This document shows, piece after piece, positions 60,645 to 64,000 of a stretch of 64,000 bases of DNA. The position numbers and the translations under genes are program-made. Position 1 is the first letter of the stretch, and every line of letters begins with the position of its first letter. Source of the stretch: Streptomyces sp. PKU-EA00015 (GTDB lineage Bacteria; Actinomycetota; Actinomycetes; Streptomycetales; Streptomycetaceae); contig NZ_JABZEE010000013.1 of NCBI RefSeq assembly GCF_013387495.1, positions 1-64,000 on the forward strand, written 5' to 3'. The notes below the pieces were generated by a model, which was not told the origin of the DNA, did no database searches, and saw only the letters and a program-made list of their open reading frames with translations.

Positions 60645-61688
60645 TCAGCCTTGCCGAATGACCAGTCTGCCACCCTGGCGACGCGCCTCGACCCGGCCGG
60701 GCAGATTGATGGCCCGCTGACCGCGCCAGCCGGTGATCAGCCGGTCGACCTCTTCGACGTGTCGGGCGAACAGGGAACCGGCCGGCGCACCGGCCTCGAT
60801 GGCGGCCCGGCGCAGCACCCGGCGCCGTACGGCGGCGGGCAGGTCGAAGAGCTTGGCGCACTCCAGGGCGCCGCTCTCGTCCCGTACCCGGGCGGCCGCG
60901 TCCGCGGCCCAGCCGTCGAGCGCGTCCGCGTCGTCGCGGGAGAGGCTCGCGGTACGGGCCAGGGCTTCGACGACGCCTTTGCCGAGCGCCTTCTCCAGAG
61001 CGGGCAGGCCCTCGTGGCGCAGCCGGGAGCGGGTGTAGGCCGGGTCGGCGTTGTGCGGGTCGTCCCAGACCGGCAGCGACTGGACCATGCAGGCCTTGCG
61101 GGCGGTCTGGCGGTCGATCTGGAGGAAGGGGCGGCGGTAGCGGCCGTTCGTCCCCGAGACGGCGGCCATGCCGGACAGCGAGCGGATGCCGGAGCCGCGG
61201 GCGAGACCGAGCAGAACGGTTTCCGCCTGGTCGTCACGGGTGTGGCCGAGCAGCACGGCCGAGGCGCCGAGGCGCTCGGCGGCCTCGTCGAGCGCGGCGT
61301 AGCGGGCGTCGCGGGCGGCGGCCTCGGGCCCTCCCTCGCGGCCGACGCGCACGGCGACGGACTCGACGGGGTCGAGGTCCATGGCGGTGAGGCGGGCGAC
61401 GACGTCGGCCGCGCGCTGCGCGGAACCGTCCTGGAGGCCGTGGTCGACGGTGATGCCGCCGGCGCGGACGGAGAGTTTGGGGGCCTCGAAGGCGAGGGCG
61501 GAGGCGAGCGCCATGGAGTCGGCACCGCCGGAGCAGGCGACGAGGACGAGCGGGCGCTGTCGCGTGGCGCGGGCGGCGGCTTCGGCGGTGTCGGTGTCTT
61601 CGGTGTGCTCTGCGTGCTGTGCGAGGACTTCGTGGAGTACGCGGCGGACCGCCAGGCGTATCGCCGCGACCGCAGGATGGGGACCCAT
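60645..61688 (-). CDS. tilS: tRNA(Ile)-lysidine synthase
   Basis: Modifies the wobble cytidine of tRNA-Ile(CAU) to lysidine, needed to read AUA; 347 residues. The N-type ATP pyrophosphatase loop is SGGADS (53-58), followed by [20 protein letters not shown] and the substrate-binding RRPFLQIDR and [11 protein letters not shown]. The C-terminal lysine-binding region is short. ATG 61688 begins about 50 residues before the PP-loop. It stands upstream of hpt in the same direction. Upstream lies a 211-bp gap that probably contains its promoter. Confidence 0.95.
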   Translation of the reverse strand: MGPHPAVAAIRLAVRRVLHEVLAQHAEHTEDTDTAEAAARATRQRPLVLVACSGGADSMALASALAFEAPKLSVRAGGITVDHGLQDGSAQRAADVVARLTAMDLDPVESVAVRVGREGGPEAAARDARYAALDEAAERLGASAVLLGHTRDDQAETVLLGLARGSGIRSLSGMAAVSGTNGRYRRPFLQIDRQTARKACMVQSLPVWDDPHNADPAYTRSRLRHEGLPALEKALGKGVVEALARTASLSRDDADALDGWAADAAARVRDESGALECAKLFDLPAAVRRRVLRRAAIEAGAPAGSLFARHVEEVDRLITGWRGQRAINLPGRVEARRQGGRLVIRQG

Positions 61689-61899
61689 GTCCGGTGCCCT
61701 TCGTGAAGTTCGGGAGGGGTGTCTCGGTCCGAGGTGAACGAGAGCGACGGGAAATCAGTCACTCAGAGTGCGTCGATGGTGACAGAACCGAGCCAATGCC
61801 CGAGCATTGCACGCCTGCCCAACACCCCACGGTCCCTCGGACGGGTGATTGGCGGGGCGCCCTTCTGCCCGTCATGGACCCGTCGTTCACGACACTGGC

Positions 61900-63054
61900 C
61901 TACGGTGCACCCTCGGCCTTGCGGTGCACCCGTGCGACCCAGTCCGCCGGTTTGGCGATCTCCGCCTTGGTCGGGAGCGTGTTGGGGGACGTCCAGACCC
62001 GGTTGAACCCGTCCATCCCCACCTGGTCCACCACGGAGCGCACGAAACGCTCGCCGTCGCGGTACTGCCGCAGCTTGGCGTCCAGGCCGAGCAGCTTGCG
62101 CAGCGCGAGGTCGAGGCGGCTCGCGCCACGGGCCCTGCGCTGCTGGAACTTCTCCCGGATCTCGGTCACGGAGGGCACCACGTCCGGTCCGACGCCGTCC
62201 ATCACGTAGTCGGCGTGGCCCTCCAGCAGGGACATGACGGCGGTCAGCCGGCCGAGGATCTCGCGCTGGGCGGGCGTCTGGACCAGTTCGACGATGGAGT
62301 GGCCGCCCTCGTCGTCCTCGCCCTCGGGGCGGGCGCCGACGAGCGACTGCGCGGCCTCCCGGAACCGTTCGAGGACGGTCATCGGGTCCATCTCGGTCTC
62401 GCCCAGGAATGACTGGATCTCGCCCTCGAGATGGTCGCGCAGCCACGGCACGCCGGTGAACTGGGTGCGGTGGGTCTCCTCGTGGAGGCAGACCCAGAGC
62501 CGGAAGTCGTGCGGGTCGACCTCCAGCTCGCGCTCGACGTGGACGATGTTGGGGGCGACGAGGAGCAGCCTGCCGCCGCCGTTGCCGTTCGGGTCGGCCG
62601 GGTCGCCGGCCGGCAGGTCGCGGGTGGCGGGGGCGAAGGTCTCGTACTGCCCGAGGACCCGCGAGGCCAGGAACGACAGCAGCATCCCGAGCTCGACGCC
62701 GGTCACCTTGCCGCCGACCGCGCCCAGCACCGCGCCGCCCGGCGTGCCGGACCGGCGCTCCTGCATCTTGTCCAGCAGGGGGCGCAGCAGTTCGCGGAAG
62801 CCCGCGACGTTCGCCCTGATCCAGCCGGCCCGGTCCACGACGAGGACGGGGGTGTCCTGCGGCTGCGAGCCCGCAGGGATCATCGCCGTGAAGCCGCGCA
62901 CGTGCTCCTCGGAGGCCTTGGCGTGCCGGCGCAGCTCGGCGACGACGGCTCGCGCCTCGTCACGGCTCACGTCGGGACCGGGCCGCACGAAGCGGGTCGC
63001 GGTCGCCGCGGCGAGGTTCCAGTCGACCATCTCGGCACCACCGATGCTCGTCAT
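61900..63054 (-). CDS. zinc-dependent metalloprotease family protein (DUF2342-like)
   Basis: A 384-residue actinobacterial protein with the zinc signature HEETH at 191-195 (LWVCLHEETHRTQFTGVPW). LLVAPNIVHVERELEVDP precedes it and VMSLLEGHADYVMDGVG follows, offering a further His/Glu ligand region. The family is often annotated as coenzyme F420 biosynthesis-associated or zinc-dependent metalloprotease. No signal peptide is visible, so cytoplasmic activity is expected. It lies between dacB and tilS in the same direction. Whether it is a protease has not been shown to my knowledge. Confidence 0.85.
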   Translation of the reverse strand: MTSIGGAEMVDWNLAAATATRFVRPGPDVSRDEARAVVAELRRHAKASEEHVRGFTAMIPAGSQPQDTPVLVVDRAGWIRANVAGFRELLRPLLDKMQERRSGTPGGAVLGAVGGKVTGVELGMLLSFLASRVLGQYETFAPATRDLPAGDPADPNGNGGGRLLLVAPNIVHVERELEVDPHDFRLWVCLHEETHRTQFTGVPWLRDHLEGEIQSFLGETEMDPMTVLERFREAAQSLVGARPEGEDDEGGHSIVELVQTPAQREILGRLTAVMSLLEGHADYVMDGVGPDVVPSVTEIREKFQQRRARGASRLDLALRKLLGLDAKLRQYRDGERFVRSVVDQVGMDGFNRVWTSPNTLPTKAEIAKPADWVARVHRKAEGAP

Positions 63055-63224
63055 GCGTCAACCGTACGTTCTCGACCGCCGGGACGTGCAGGTGTCGGGT
63101 GCCCCGTCGGCCGCGCCCCTGACCGCGCCGGAGTGCGGGCGTCCGCGGTGTCCTGCGCGTGCCGCCCGCCCGCCGGACGCACGCGGAACGAAGGGCCCGC
63201 CCGGGGTGGATGCCGGCCGGGCGG

Positions 63225-64000
63225 CTACTTCGCGAGGGCCGACGCCAGGCGGTCGAGGGCGTCCTGCGCCGCGCCCCGCGAGGGAGTGCCGCCGGCGAGG
63301 AACGCGAAGCCGAGCAGACGGCCGCCCGGGGCGACGACGGTGCCGGCGAGGGTGTTGACGCCGGTCAGCGTGCCCGTCTTGGCGCGGACGAGGCCGGAGC
63401 CGGCCGAGGAGGGTGCGTAGCGGTCCTCCAGGGTGCCGGTGAAGCCCGCGACGGGGAGGCCGGTCAGGACCGGGCGCAGTTCGGGGTGGGCCGGGTCGCC
63501 CGAGCGGGCGAGCAGCGCCGTCAGGAAGGCGGCGGAGACCTTGTCCTGCCTGCTGAGGCCGCTGCCGTCGGCGAACCGGGCACCGGCCAGCGGCAGCTGG
63601 AGACGGCGCAGCTGTCCGGTCACGGCCCGTCCGGCGCCGGCGAAGTCCGCCTTCTCGCCGGTGGCTGTCGCGGTCTGCCGGGCGAGCGACTCGGCTATGT
63701 CGTTGTCGCTGCTGGTCAGCATCCGCTCGACGACCGCCGAGAGGGGATCGGAGAGGACCTGCGCGAGCGGGACGGCCTCCGCGGCCGCCCGGCCGGGCCG
63801 CGGGACGCCGCTCACGTCCACGCCCCGCTCCTCCAGCATCGTGGCGAAGACGCGGGCGGCCTCGCCGGCCGGGTCGGCGGTGCGGGTCGCGGCGCCGGTG
63901 CTCCGCGGGTCGTTCCGCCCCTGGTCGACCATCAGGGCGCTGACCGGGGCGATGTTGTCGTTGGGTCCGATGGGGTGCAGCAGGGGGCCGGTGTAGAGCG
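63225..64000 (-). CDS. dacB: D-alanyl-D-alanine carboxypeptidase DacB/PBP4 (partial, 5' end missing)
   Basis: C-terminal 258 residues of an S13 penicillin-binding protein; the start lies beyond the right edge. The second active-site motif is SDN in TSSDNDIAESLA and the third KTG in VRAKTGTLTGVNTLAG; the SxxK motif would be off the window. Visible sequence begins LYTGPLLHPIGPNDNIAP. It would cleave or trim peptidoglycan peptides outside the membrane, like the S13 enzyme at 25751. It is the most upstream visible gene of the leftward dacB-protease-tilS-hpt-ftsH group. Confidence 0.93.
   Translation of the reverse strand, partial: LYTGPLLHPIGPNDNIAPVSALMVDQGRNDPRSTGAATRTADPAGEAARVFATMLEERGVDVSGVPRPGRAAAEAVPLAQVLSDPLSAVVERMLTSSDNDIAESLARQTATATGEKADFAGAGRAVTGQLRRLQLPLAGARFADGSGLSRQDKVSAAFLTALLARSGDPAHPELRPVLTGLPVAGFTGTLEDRYAPSSAGSGLVRAKTGTLTGVNTLAGTVVAPGGRLLGFAFLAGGTPSRGAAQDALDRLASALAK

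Overview
The window is chromosomal core sequence from a high-GC actinomycete, almost certainly a Streptomyces. The evidence is a very high GC content at third codon positions, many GTG starts and leaderless-looking genes, and gene order that matches what I remember of the central Streptomyces coelicolor chromosome (trpS1, ilvD, radA-disA, sigE-cseABC, clpC-lsr2, panC-nadBC-coaX, nuoD2, folP-folBK, folE-ftsH-hpt-tilS). I see no prophage, plasmid, insertion sequence or CRISPR array. The accessory character is limited to a few regulators, a frameshifted gene and one small palindromic repeat element.

Layout. 1-356: minus-strand promoter and leader that look like the start of an rRNA operon lying off the left edge, facing a Trp-codon attenuator and an auxiliary tryptophanyl-tRNA synthetase. 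1.5-8 kb: proC, a two-gene ABC exporter under a palindrome, a methyltransferase, small envelope proteins and a Ser/Thr kinase with a beta-propeller sensor. 8-13.4 kb: ilvD, a TetR regulator, a sugar-isomerase-like protein, Ppx/GppA and a Cys-rich protein. 13.5-18 kb: a sigma-like/anti-sigma-like/BACON fusion, then radA and disA (DNA repair and c-di-AMP). 18-27.4 kb: cell-envelope block with a secreted protein, PAP2 phosphatase, mutY, the SigE-CseABC envelope-stress system, an M23 peptidase and an S13 PBP. 27.4-33.3 kb: clpC with a ClgR-type operator, lsr2, an ArgA-like acetyltransferase, a BlaI-type repressor and a 57-residue membrane protein.

33.4-38.8 kb holds a tightly overlapping NAD/coenzyme A operon (DUF2520 oxidoreductase, panC, nadB, nadC, coaX). 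38.9-43.4 kb carries a threonine-aldolase-like enzyme, a frameshifted ArsR-type regulator and a NarL-type two-component pair. 43.5-45.7 kb pairs a MidA/NDUFAF7-type methyltransferase with a stand-alone NuoD paralogue. 46.8-50.5 kb is an osmoprotectant ABC importer. 50.6-53.7 kb has an esterase and an MprF/LysX-like protein. 53.7-57.7 kb is folate biosynthesis (folP, an NTF2-like protein, folB, folK, DUF3180, folE). 57.8-64 kb is ftsH-hpt-tilS, a zinc metalloprotease and a dacB-type PBP cut by the right edge.

Two themes link the genes. One is envelope homeostasis: SigE/Cse, the M23 and S13 peptidoglycan enzymes, PAP2, the MprF-like protein, FtsH, and c-di-AMP from DisA. The other is cofactor supply: NAD, pantothenate/CoA, folate and branched-chain amino acids. 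The most interesting new observation is the translationally coupled MidA-NuoD2 pair. In mammals NDUFAF7 methylates an arginine in the NuoD homologue, and that arginine is present here, while the quinone-ligand tyrosine and the HHFK segment of canonical NuoD are missing.
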